Shown here: one piece after another, positions 11,449 through 19,432 of the stretch
How the letters are laid out: every line of letters begins with the position of its first letter
Position numbering within the stretch: position 1 is the stretch's first letter
DNA from: Cellulomonas xiejunii
Lineage (GTDB): Bacteria; Actinomycetota; Actinomycetes; Actinomycetales; Cellulomonadaceae
DNA: 64,000 nt
Assembly: GCF_024508315.1 (NCBI RefSeq)
Contig: NZ_CP101987.1
Coordinates: 3,100,001 to 3,164,000 of the forward strand
Direction of reading: 5' to 3'
Notes under the pieces: model-generated
What the model was told of the DNA's origin: nothing
The model's database searches: none
Seen by the model: the letters and a program-made list of their open reading frames with translations, nothing else
Made by a program: the position numbers and the translations under genes

Positions 11449-12453
11449 TCAGCCCAGGATCGGGTGCACGAACCAGAACACCAAGGCGGCCACCGCGGCT
11501 GCCGCGGGGATCGTGAGGATCCACGCACCGGCGATGTTCTTGGCGACTCCCCAGCGCACGGCCGAGAGCCGCTTGGTCGCGCCGACACCCATGATCGCCG
11601 AGGTGATCGTGTGCGTCGTCGACACCGGCGCGTGCAGGTAGAACGCGTTGACGTAGAGCACGACCGCCGAGACGGACTCGGCGACGAACCCGCGCGCCGG
11701 GTCGAGCTCGATGATCTTGCGCCCCAGGGTGCGCATGATGCGCCACCCGCCCGCGTACGTGCCGAGCGAGATCGCGCCCGCGGCCGCCAGCTTGACCCAC
11801 AAAGGGATGCCGTGATCGGGGTCCGCCCAGTTGGCCGTGAGCAGCGCCAGGTAGATGACGCCCATCGTCTTCTGCGCGTCCTGCAGGCCGTGACCGAGTG
11901 CCATGGCGGCCGCGGAGACGGTCTGCGCGAACCGGAAACGGCGGTTGGTACGCGCCGGCGGCCGGTTGCGGATGAGCCACAGCAGGCCGACCATCACGAA
12001 GAACGCGAGGGTGAAGCCGATCAGCGGCGAGAAGATCATCGGCAGGACGACCTTGTCGACGATCGAGCTGCCGTACACACCGAACCCACCGGCGAGACCC
12101 GCTCCGACGAGACCGCCGATCAGGGCGTGCGTCGACGACGACGGCAGCCCGAACCACCACGTGACGAGGTTCCAGGTGATGGCGCCGACGAGCGCGCACA
12201 GGATGACGACGAGCGCGCTGTGGGACGACGCCGACTGCAGGTCCACGATCTGGGTGGCGATCGTCTCGGCGACCTCGGTGCCGAGCAGCGCGCCCAGGAA
12301 GTTCATGACCGCGGCCATGATGAGCGCCGCCCGCGGCGTGAGCGCACGCGTCGAGACCGACGTGGCGATCGCGTTGGCGGCGTCGTGGAAACCGTTCGTG
12401 TAGTCGAACCCGAGAGCGAGCGCGACGACGAAGACGACCAGCACAGGTTCCAC
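11449..12453 (-). CDS. pit: Low-affinity inorganic phosphate transporter (PiT family)
   Basis: Integral membrane symporter taking up metal-phosphate with protons. The 334-residue protein has ten or so hydrophobic segments and the duplicated PiT signature: GFHDAANAIATSVSTRAL near residues 21-38 and a second APVSTTHTITSAIMGVG near the C terminus. The gene follows the DUF47 gene by 6 bases and is surely cotranscribed with it. Its 3' end converges with mutT1 across 29 bases, with no strong terminator between them. Confidence 0.94.
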   Translation of the reverse strand: MEPVLVVFVVALALGFDYTNGFHDAANAIATSVSTRALTPRAALIMAAVMNFLGALLGTEVAETIATQIVDLQSASSHSALVVILCALVGAITWNLVTWWFGLPSSSTHALIGGLVGAGLAGGFGVYGSSIVDKVVLPMIFSPLIGFTLAFFVMVGLLWLIRNRPPARTNRRFRFAQTVSAAAMALGHGLQDAQKTMGVIYLALLTANWADPDHGIPLWVKLAAAGAISLGTYAGGWRIMRTLGRKIIELDPARGFVAESVSAVVLYVNAFYLHAPVSTTHTITSAIMGVGATKRLSAVRWGVAKNIAGAWILTIPAAAAVAALVFWFVHPILG

Positions 12454-12459
12454 GAGTGC

Positions 12460-13080
12460 TCAGGACTCCTTGAGCGCGATCGTCTCGACCGTGTTGGCCA
12501 CCTTCTCGAAGGCGTCCGCCGCGTCCTCGAGCTTCTCGACGATCTCCTTGAGCTTCATGAGCAGGATCGGGTCGGCGATCTCGTCGAACATCTCCGCGAG
12601 CAGCTTGCGGTGCGACTTGTCGGCCTGGTTCTCCAGGCGGTTGATCTCGACCCAGTACTCCTGGAGCGACTCCATCGAGCGCAGCCGCGGCATCGCCTCG
12701 GCCGTCAGCTCGGCGGCGCGCTGCAGGACCTGGACCTGGTCCGACACGCGGGCCGGCAGCTCCCCGATCTTGTACAGGACCATGAGGTCGGCGGCCTCGT
12801 CCATGTAGTCCATGCAGTCGTCGAGGCTCGACGCGAGGTCGTAGATGTCGTCGCGGTCGAACGGGGTGACGAAGGTCTGGTTGAGGCGACGCATGATCGT
12901 GTGCGTCGCGTCGTCCGCGGCGTGCTCCTCCGCGGCCATCCGCTTGTTCAGCTCTTTGCGGGTGGCGCGATCGGCACCGAGCATCTCCGCCAGGATGTTC
13001 GCGCCCGTCACGAGATGGACGGCGGATGCGGCGAAGAGGTCGAAGTACGAGGTATCGCGCGGTGTCAGGCGCAGGCGCAC
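12460..13080 (-). CDS. DUF47 (PhoU-like) phosphate transport regulator
   Basis: Cytosolic helical protein of 206 residues from the DUF47/PhoU-like family, which is encoded next to PiT transporters and thought to modulate them. Features are the TPRDTSYFDLFAASA opening, the DDATHTIMRRLNQTFVTPFDR segment with its acidic, metal-binding-like residues, and long amphipathic helices rich in Glu and Asp. GTG 13080 was chosen because it follows a GGAG site and gives the usual MRLR-type N terminus; a longer frame to 13152 adds 24 residues unlike the family. It is the first gene of the two-gene phosphate-uptake operon. Confidence 0.88.
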   Translation of the reverse strand: MRLRLTPRDTSYFDLFAASAVHLVTGANILAEMLGADRATRKELNKRMAAEEHAADDATHTIMRRLNQTFVTPFDRDDIYDLASSLDDCMDYMDEAADLMVLYKIGELPARVSDQVQVLQRAAELTAEAMPRLRSMESLQEYWVEINRLENQADKSHRKLLAEMFDEIADPILLMKLKEIVEKLEDAADAFEKVANTVETIALKES

Positions 13081-13320
13081 GGAGGGCTCCGGGTCATCGA
13101 CTGGTGGACGCCCCAGGGGCGGGGCATGCTCAGCGTAACCGGCGGCGAACACCAGATGTGCCGGGACTTCCGGCCCGGGCGATCCGGGAAGATCGCTGGG
13201 CCGTGTGAGATGTGCGACGCCGGGCCGGAGCGCCTGACGGCGCGAGGCCGCTCGAAGCGGCTGATGATGGAGCCCGGGGCTACCGACCCGACGTCGCTCC
13301 GCCAGTGTACTGGGGCTCGG

Positions 13321-14013
13321 TCACTCCAGCCGGTCCGCGCGCCACAGCTGGGCGGCGTGCGCGAGCTCCTCGGCCGTCCGGACGAGGGAGGCTGCCCCGC
13401 GCGTCTGGCGCGCGGCCGCACCCGGGTCGAGGGCGTCCAGGTGGTCGGCGTCGAACGCCGCCCCGGTGGCCAGGACCTGGCAGAACGCGGCCGCACGCTC
13501 GAGTGCGGTCGCGAGGTCCCCGGTGTAGACGCCCGACAGCACGGCGTCCGCCACGGTCCGCACGTCGTCCGGCCCCGGCCCGTCGACGACGCCGGCGACG
13601 ACGTCGTGCACGGGCGCGGCGGCCACCCCCTGGCGGTACCGGTCGGCGACCGTCTCGGGGTCGCGACGGACCCACTCGCGCAGGACGTAGAGCCGCCACA
13701 GCGCCCCGGGCAGCGTGTCGGACGGGCTGTCGGCCCACATCGCGGCGACCACGTCGAGGCCCTCGGTCTCGACCAGCGCCACGAGCCGCTCGACGACCTG
13801 CGGGTCCTCGGTGGCCCGGCCGTGCCGGACGAGCGCGTTGGCGGTGGTGTGCGCGATCTCGTCACGCAGCGTCGGGTCCAGCGCACCGGGCAGCTCGTCG
13901 GCGACCGCGGGGTCGACGACCACCGGCCGGTGGTACCGCCGCCCGCCGGACGACCCGCCGCCCTGCCGGCCGTCGTCCGCTCCGCCGCCGCTGCCTGTCC
14001 CGTGCTCGCTCAC
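13321..14013 (-). CDS. Hypothetical actinobacterial protein
   Basis: Unrecognised protein of 230 residues. After a Gly-rich, flexible N terminus (to about residue 28) it is predicted to be largely helical, with many Ala, Val, Asp and Arg residues and no signal peptide, membrane segment or catalytic motif that I can name. High third-position GC supports real coding. GTG 14013 is the best start; the open frame continues upstream but reads as low-complexity Pro/Thr/Arg. It is divergent from the sugar-transporter gene. A 240-base spacer separates its 3' end from the phosphate operon and holds only a small hairpin (13247-13261). Confidence 0.6.
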   Translation of the reverse strand: MSEHGTGSGGGADDGRQGGGSSGGRRYHRPVVVDPAVADELPGALDPTLRDEIAHTTANALVRHGRATEDPQVVERLVALVETEGLDVVAAMWADSPSDTLPGALWRLYVLREWVRRDPETVADRYRQGVAAAPVHDVVAGVVDGPGPDDVRTVADAVLSGVYTGDLATALERAAAFCQVLATGAAFDADHLDALDPGAAARQTRGAASLVRTAEELAHAAQLWRADRLE

Positions 14014-14164
14014 GGCGGCATGATCTCTCGCCCTGGCGCCGACCACCAGCCGCACGTGCCGGTCGCGTGCCCCCGGGCGCTTCGCGGCGCCGACGTGCGG
14101 GGTCGGGTCGTGCGGTTCACAGTGGGTCTGACCGGGACGGACCCGGGCGAGGGGGGTGCTGGTC

Positions 14165-15631
14165 ATGGCCGACGCGACGTCCAGGGGCTCGTCACCGGCG
14201 GGGACCGGGAAGTACAAGGGCAAGGCCGTCGCGCTGGCGACCGCGGCCGCGGTGGGCGGCTTCCTGTTCGGCTTCGACAGCTCGGTGATCAACGGCGCGG
14301 TGGACGCGGTCCAGGGCGAGTTCGACCTCTCGGGTGTCGTCACCGGGCTGGTGGTCGCGGTGGCGCTGCTGGGGTGCGCGCAGGGCGCGTGGCTCGGCGG
14401 GCGCCTGTCGGACCGGTGGGGCCGCACGCGCGTGATGGTCCTCGGCGCCGTGCTGTTCTTCGTCTCCTCCGTGCTGTCGGCCTTCGCGTTCTCCGCCTGG
14501 GACCTCGCGCTGTGGCGGGTCGTGGCGGGCATCGGCATCGGCATCGCGTCGGTCATCGCGCCCGCCTACATCGCGGAGATCGCCCCGGCCGCGATGCGCG
14601 GCCGGCTCGGCTCCCTGCAGCAGCTCGCGATCACGCTCGGCATCTTCGCCGCGCTGCTGTCCGACCAGCTGCTGGCCACGACCGCGGGCGGCGCGTCGAG
14701 CGAGCTGTGGTTCGGCCTGGAGGCGTGGCGCTGGATGTTCCTGGTCTGCGTCGTCCCGGCGGCCGTCTACGGCATCATCGCGATGCGGATCCCGGAGTCG
14801 CCGCGCTACCTGGTCTCCCAGGGCCGTCGCGACGAGGCCCGCGCGGTGCTGGCGGACGTGCTCGGGGCGGACGAGGACCCCGAGGAGCGCGTCGCGCAGA
14901 TCGAGCAGACGATCCGCACGGACGAGGCCCTCGTCAACCAGGCGAGCCTGCGGGGTCCGGTGCTGGGCCTGCTGCCCGTGGTGTGGGTCGGCATCCTGCT
15001 GTCGGTGTTCCAGCAGTTCGTCGGGATCAACGTGATCTTCTACTACTCGACGACGCTCTGGCAGGCGGTGGGCTTCGAGGAGAGCCAGTCGTTCCTCATC
15101 TCGACGATCACGGCCGTGACCAACGTCGCCGTGACGTTCATCGCCATCGGCCTCATCGACAAGGTCGGACGCCGGCCCCTGCTGCTCATCGGGTCCGCGG
15201 GCATGACGGTCGCGCTGGCCACGATGGCCGTCGCGTTCATGAACGGGACGGGGACGGGAGAGAACATCCGGCTCGAGGGGTCGTGGGGCGTGATCGCGCT
15301 GGTCGCGGCCAACGCGTTCGTCGTGTTCTTCGGTGCGACGTGGGGGCCGCTGGTCTGGGTGCTGCTGGGCGAGATGTTCCCGAACCGGATCCGCGCCGCG
15401 GCGCTCGGCGTCGCGGCGTCCGCGCAGTGGGTCGCGAACTTCCTCATCACGCTGTCGTTCCCCGAGATGCTGGACCGGTGGGGCGCGTCCGTCCCCTACC
15501 TGATGTACGCGGCCTTCGCGCTGATCTCGTTCGTCTTCGTCCTGACGAAGGTGCCGGAGACCAAGGGCGTGCAGCTCGAGGACATGGAGGGCCTGAAGGT
15601 CGAGCGCCGCGGGCGCCGAGCGCCGGCCTGA
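14165..15631 (+). CDS. Sugar-porter MFS transporter
   Basis: Twelve-helix major-facilitator permease of the sugar porter family, probably a proton symporter for a monosaccharide such as xylose, galactose or glucose; the substrate cannot be assigned. Family marks are GRLSDRWGR in the 2-3 loop, PESPRYL after helix 6, QQFVGINVIFYYS in helix 7, GRRPLLL in the 8-9 loop and PETKG after helix 12. It has 488 residues, which is normal. ATG 14165 lies 8 bases after an AGGGGGG site; an upstream GTG (14156) overlaps that site. The secreted hemicellulases nearby make a role in pentose or hexose uptake reasonable but unproven. Confidence 0.9.
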   Translation: MADATSRGSSPAGTGKYKGKAVALATAAAVGGFLFGFDSSVINGAVDAVQGEFDLSGVVTGLVVAVALLGCAQGAWLGGRLSDRWGRTRVMVLGAVLFFVSSVLSAFAFSAWDLALWRVVAGIGIGIASVIAPAYIAEIAPAAMRGRLGSLQQLAITLGIFAALLSDQLLATTAGGASSELWFGLEAWRWMFLVCVVPAAVYGIIAMRIPESPRYLVSQGRRDEARAVLADVLGADEDPEERVAQIEQTIRTDEALVNQASLRGPVLGLLPVVWVGILLSVFQQFVGINVIFYYSTTLWQAVGFEESQSFLISTITAVTNVAVTFIAIGLIDKVGRRPLLLIGSAGMTVALATMAVAFMNGTGTGENIRLEGSWGVIALVAANAFVVFFGATWGPLVWVLLGEMFPNRIRAAALGVAASAQWVANFLITLSFPEMLDRWGASVPYLMYAAFALISFVFVLTKVPETKGVQLEDMEGLKVERRGRRAPA

Positions 15632-15655
15632 CGTCCCGTGTGTGGCCCAGAACAT

Positions 15656-15698
15656 GTTGCCCGAGGTAACCGGTCCGCGTAGGGTTGCCCGAAGCAAC
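15656..15698 (+). promoter_or_regulatory. Promoter with twin MarR-type operators for the DHA2 pump gene
   Basis: Two 15-bp inverted repeats of the form GTTGC-CCGA[AG]-G[CT]AAC lie at 15656-15670 and 15684-15698, 28 bp apart. The second is perfect. A promoter fits between and through them: TTGCCC at 15657-15662, a 17-base spacer, and TAGGGT at 15680-15685. A protein bound to both sites would cover the -35 and the -10. The obvious candidate is the MarR regulator encoded just past the pump gene. Confidence 0.7.
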
Positions 15699-15783
15699 TG
15701 TCGGAATCGCCCCTTCCGGCCGCTCTCGACCGCCGACGACGCCCGGTCTCCCCCGTCCCCGCGCCCGGAAGCGAGCAGCACGC

Positions 15784-17397
15784 GTGAGCACGACCACCCC
15801 CCTCGACGGCAGCGCCGTCGACACCCCCCCGACCGCCCCCATGACGCACCGGCAGGTCCTCGAGGCCCTCTCCGGGATCCTCCTGGGGATGTTCGTCTCG
15901 ATCCTCGCGACGAGCGTGGTGTCGACGTCCCTGCCGCGCATCATCACCGACCTCGGCGGCAGCCAGTCGGCGTTCACCTGGGTCGTCACCGCGACCCTCC
16001 TGACCACCACCGTCTCGACGCCGATCTGGGGCAAGCTCGCCGACCTCGTCGACCGCAAGCTGCTCGTCCAGCTCGCCCTCGTGATCTCCGTGCTGTCGTC
16101 CGCACTGGCCGGGCTGTCGCACAGCACCGAGATGCTCATCGGCATGCGCGCCCTGCAGGGCATCGGTGCGGGCGGCCTGACGGCGCTGGGCACCGTGCTC
16201 ATCGCCGACATCATCAGCCCGCGCGAGCGCGGCCGGTACATGGGCCTCATGGGCTCCGTGATGGCCGTAGGGATGGTGGGCGGCCCCCTGCTCGGCGGCG
16301 TCATCACCGATGCGGCCGGATGGCGCTGGAACTTCTTCGTCGGTCTGCCGTTCGCCGTCGCCGCGATCGTCGTGCTGCAGCGCACGCTGCGCCTGCCCGC
16401 GGTCGTCCGGCGGCGCGTCCGCATCGACTGGGCCGGGGCCCTGCTGCTCTCCGCGTCGATCGCGACGCTGCTGCTGTGGATCACGTTCGCGGGCTCGTCG
16501 TTCGCGTGGGTGTCCTGGCAGTCGGGCGCCATGGTCGGCGGCGCGCTGCTGGGCGTCGTCGCCGTGATCGCCGTCGAGTCGCAGGCCGCCGAGCCGATCA
16601 TCCCGCTGCACCTGTTCCGCAACCGCACCGTCGTCCTGGCGATCCTCGCGTCGGTCGCCGTCGGCATCGCGATGTTCGGCACGCAGGTCTTCCTCAGCCA
16701 GTACATGCAGCTGGCGCGCGGCAGGACGCCCACGGAGTCCGGCCTGCTGACCATCCCCATGGTGGCCGGCACGTTCCTCGCCTCGACGCTCTCGGGGCGG
16801 GCCATCTCCCGCAGCGGCCGCTACAAGAAGGTCATGGTCGTCGGAGCGGTGCTCCTGACCTCGGGCCTGGGCCTCATGGGCACGATCGACGAGAACACGA
16901 GCTTCACGCTCGTCGGCCTGTACATGCTGGTGCTGGGCTCGGGTGTCGGCATGCTCATGCAGAACCTCGTCCTCGCGACGCAGAACACGCTGCCCATCAC
17001 CGACATGGGCGCGGGCACCGCGACCGTCGCGTTCTTCCGCACCCTCGGTGGCACCATCGGCGTCTCGGCCCTGGGCGCGGTCCTGTCGAACCGGGTCTCG
17101 CACCTCATGGTCGACGGTCTCGCGGGCCTCGGCGTCCCCGCCTCCGCGCTGGGCTCCGGGGGTGCGACGTCGCTGCCCGACCTCGCGACGCTCCCCGGCC
17201 CGGTCCGCCAGGTCGTCGAGCACGCGTTCGGCGTGGGCGTCGCGGAGCTGTTCCTCATCGGCGCACCCGTCGCGCTGCTGGCCCTCGTCGCGGTGATCGC
17301 GCTGCGGGAGGTCCCGCTGGGGCGCGCGTCGGGCGTCGAGCAGCGGCTCGCGGCGCAGGCGGCTCGGGCGCAGGACGCGCCGGCAACCTCGCGCTGA
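15784..17397 (+). CDS. DHA2-family MFS multidrug efflux transporter
   Basis: Fourteen-helix drug:proton antiporter of the EmrB/QacA type in the cytoplasmic membrane. The 537-residue protein shows the expected motifs: WVVTATLLTTTVSTPIWGKL in helix 2 and its loop, RALQGIGAGGLTALG (motif B), and GPLLGGVITDAAGWRWNFF in helix 5. GTG 15784 was chosen as the nearest start after the promoter; ATG 15841 is a possible alternative. The upstream operators and the convergent MarR gene indicate drug-inducible repression. Confidence 0.9.
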   Translation: MSTTTPLDGSAVDTPPTAPMTHRQVLEALSGILLGMFVSILATSVVSTSLPRIITDLGGSQSAFTWVVTATLLTTTVSTPIWGKLADLVDRKLLVQLALVISVLSSALAGLSHSTEMLIGMRALQGIGAGGLTALGTVLIADIISPRERGRYMGLMGSVMAVGMVGGPLLGGVITDAAGWRWNFFVGLPFAVAAIVVLQRTLRLPAVVRRRVRIDWAGALLLSASIATLLLWITFAGSSFAWVSWQSGAMVGGALLGVVAVIAVESQAAEPIIPLHLFRNRTVVLAILASVAVGIAMFGTQVFLSQYMQLARGRTPTESGLLTIPMVAGTFLASTLSGRAISRSGRYKKVMVVGAVLLTSGLGLMGTIDENTSFTLVGLYMLVLGSGVGMLMQNLVLATQNTLPITDMGAGTATVAFFRTLGGTIGVSALGAVLSNRVSHLMVDGLAGLGVPASALGSGGATSLPDLATLPGPVRQVVEHAFGVGVAELFLIGAPVALLALVAVIALREVPLGRASGVEQRLAAQAARAQDAPATSR

Positions 17398-17405
17398 CGC
17401 CGCCC

Positions 17406-17867
17406 TCAGGCGGTGTCGGCGGGCCGTTCGACGTCCGCCACCAGGTCCGCGTTGAGGCGCGCGAGCAGGTCGGCGAGCTGCGTGAGCTCCTCGACGCGCC
17501 ACCCGTCCAGGGAGCGCCGCATGTACTCCTGGCGGCCGGTCCTCGCGCGCGCGAGCCGACGCGCCCCCTCCTCCGTGAGCGTGAGGGGCTGGCTCCGGGA
17601 GTCGCGCGGGTCGGCCGTGCGCGTCACCAGACCCAGCCGCTCGAGGCGGGTCACCTGGCGTGACATGGTGCCGCGTCCCACCCCCAGCAGGTCGGCGAGG
17701 TCGCTCGTGCGCGTGCCGGGCGTGCGCGCCACGGTCGCGAGCAGGAGGTACGCGGACGAGTCCAGGTCGGGGTGCACCGTGCGTGCGAGCCCTGCGGAGG
17801 CGGCGCGCGCCCGGCGCAGGAAGAGCCCGAGCTCCCGCTCGACACGCAGGACCGGGTCATCGCTCAT
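17406..17867 (-). CDS. MarR-family transcriptional regulator (DHA2 pump repressor candidate)
   Basis: Winged-helix dimeric repressor of 153 residues. The DNA-binding region is typical: RTSDLADLLGVGRGTMSRQVTRLERLGLVTR, followed by the DPRDSRS wing. ATG 17867 gives a normal MarR length; longer frames are out of register with the family. The gene converges on the pump gene, with only 8 bases between their stops. This placement and the paired inverted repeats upstream of the pump make it the likely repressor. No copy of the operator is visible upstream of the regulator itself, so it may not autoregulate. Confidence 0.9.
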   Translation of the reverse strand: MSDDPVLRVERELGLFLRRARAASAGLARTVHPDLDSSAYLLLATVARTPGTRTSDLADLLGVGRGTMSRQVTRLERLGLVTRTADPRDSRSQPLTLTEEGARRLARARTGRQEYMRRSLDGWRVEELTQLADLLARLNADLVADVERPADTA

Positions 17868-17928
17868 GCGCTCATCCTGACGCAGCGACGACGTGCGCGG
17901 GGACCGCACGGCCGGACGGGCGACCCGC

Positions 17929-18693
17929 TCAGCGCGCCCACGTGGTGCGACGGCGGGCGACGTGCGCGACGGCCGACACCCTGGCCGCGTCGAGCCGCTC
18001 GGGCATCCGACGGAACAGGTTCGGGACCTCGTGGCGGGCGATGACCAGGATGTCCTGGGGCGGGTCCTGCACGTCCCGCTCGAGGTCGCCGGCGATGACG
18101 AGGACCGCGCGCACGGCGACACCGGCGCAGCCGGCGGAGTGCAGCAGCCCCTGGACGCGGGAGGCCTCGAGCCGTGCGTCGCGCAGGTAGGGCACGGCGC
18201 GTCCGTCGACGTGCATGGTGCGGGACGCGGCACGCACGTGGCTGCCCGGGTGCTTGCGCTCCGTGACGGTGAAGATCCCCCCGGGGCCGATGAGCAGGTG
18301 CTCGACGACCGTGCCCTGCCGGCCCAGGGGCACGTCGTGCACGGTCTGCCAGCCCTCGTCCGCGAGACGGTCGAGGCGCAGCCGCACCGGGCTGCCGCGC
18401 TCACCGCGCGGGTGGTCGTCGTCCTCGCCGAGCCAGGCCTCGACGCCGGCGCCCTCCAGCGCGTCGATCGACGCCAGCTCGGAGGTGACTGGCAGGACCA
18501 GCTCCGGGACGTCGGACCGCAGGTAGGCCTGCGCGGCACGGCGGACCCTGGCCTCCAGGACCGGGTCGTCCGCGACGACCTCACCGGACTGCAGGTCGAC
18601 GGAACCCATGCGCGCGCCGGTCGTCTCGTGCGTCACGTAGAGGCGGTCGGCACCGTATCGCCGCCATCGCCGAACTTTCAGGACCTCGTCCAC
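17929..18693 (-). CDS. NERD-domain (nuclease-related) protein
   Basis: Cytoplasmic protein of 254 residues with a NERD domain, a fold related to endonucleases whose cellular role is poorly known. The core lies near residues 120-225: HLLIGPGGIFTVTERKHPG, then VDGRAVPYLRDARLEASRVQ and VRAVLVIAG. The N-terminal 90 residues begin with a repeat-like segment (GARMGSVDLQSGEVV) seen in actinobacterial NERD proteins. It stands alone between msrB and the MarR gene. Confidence 0.8.
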   Translation of the reverse strand: MDEVLKVRRWRRYGADRLYVTHETTGARMGSVDLQSGEVVADDPVLEARVRRAAQAYLRSDVPELVLPVTSELASIDALEGAGVEAWLGEDDDHPRGERGSPVRLRLDRLADEGWQTVHDVPLGRQGTVVEHLLIGPGGIFTVTERKHPGSHVRAASRTMHVDGRAVPYLRDARLEASRVQGLLHSAGCAGVAVRAVLVIAGDLERDVQDPPQDILVIARHEVPNLFRRMPERLDAARVSAVAHVARRRTTWAR

Positions 18694-18834
18694 GTCCGCA
18701 TTATCGGCACGGGGAGCGCGGTACTTCAGTCCCGTCCACGGCGGAGTTCCGGACGTGGCGGCGTGTCGCGGCGTGTCGTCACCCCGACGGTCCCCCCGCC
18801 GGGAGCGCGCCTCGCACCTCCGAGGGACGACCCG

Positions 18835-19257
18835 TCACCCGTCGTGCCCGGTGGGCTCGAACGTGAGGCTGACGGAGTTCATGCAGAAGCGGTCCCCCGT
18901 GGGCGTCTGCGGCGCGTCGTCGAACACGTGCCCCAGGTGGGAGCCGCAGCGCGCGCAGCGCACCTCCGTCCGCACCATGCCGAGCGTCCGGTCCGTGAGC
19001 AGCTCGACGCGGTCCCCCGCCAGCGGGGAGAAGAAGCTCGGCCACCCGCAGTGCGAGTCGAACTTGGTGTCCGAGCGGAACAGCTCGTTGCCGCACGCGC
19101 GACAGCGGTACACGCCCTCGCGGTGCTCGTCCAGCAGCGCACCGGTCCACGCGCGCTCGGTGCCCGCACGGCGCAGTACCGCGAACTCCTGGGGCTCGAG
19201 CTCGAGCGACCACTCGGCGTCACTCTTGGTCACGGGGTACGCACGGGGTTCGGTCAC
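18835..19257 (-). CDS. msrB: Peptide-methionine (R)-S-oxide reductase
   Basis: Repairs oxidised proteins by reducing the R epimer of methionine sulfoxide. The 140-residue protein is a complete MsrB: a zinc site from Cys52/Cys55 (CRAC) and Cys101/Cys104 (CARC), the catalytic Cys125 in RFCMNSVSL and a possible resolving Cys70 in HCGWPSF. GTG 19257 follows a strong GGAGGAG site. Upstream in-frame sequence does not resemble the family. It is transcribed away from the GGDEF-EAL gene. Confidence 0.95.
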   Translation of the reverse strand: MTEPRAYPVTKSDAEWSLELEPQEFAVLRRAGTERAWTGALLDEHREGVYRCRACGNELFRSDTKFDSHCGWPSFFSPLAGDRVELLTDRTLGMVRTEVRCARCGSHLGHVFDDAPQTPTGDRFCMNSVSLTFEPTGHDG

Positions 19258-19432
19258 GTCGGGCTCCTCCCGGTGCCGCCCTGGCGGCGGCTCCGTCGGA
19301 CTCAACACCCGAGATTCACCCGGCGTTCCCTGCGGACCTGGACACCGCCCAGCCCGGCGTCCGTCACCGTCGCCACCTGGGGACATAGCCTGGCGGGGAG
19401 ATCCCCCGGTCCGCCCGAGCCGCGAGGTGCAC

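Noticed and set aside
13247..13261. GCCGCT-CGA-AGCGGC hairpin between the phosphate operon and the hypothetical gene
   Set aside because: A 6-bp stem is expected by chance in DNA of this GC content and has no supporting context.
10795..15669. A plus-strand open frame of over 1,600 codons
   Set aside because: It crosses mutT1, the phosphate genes, a hypothetical gene and the sugar porter on both strands. Its translation is Arg/Gly/Pro-rich noise typical of the wrong frame in high-GC DNA.
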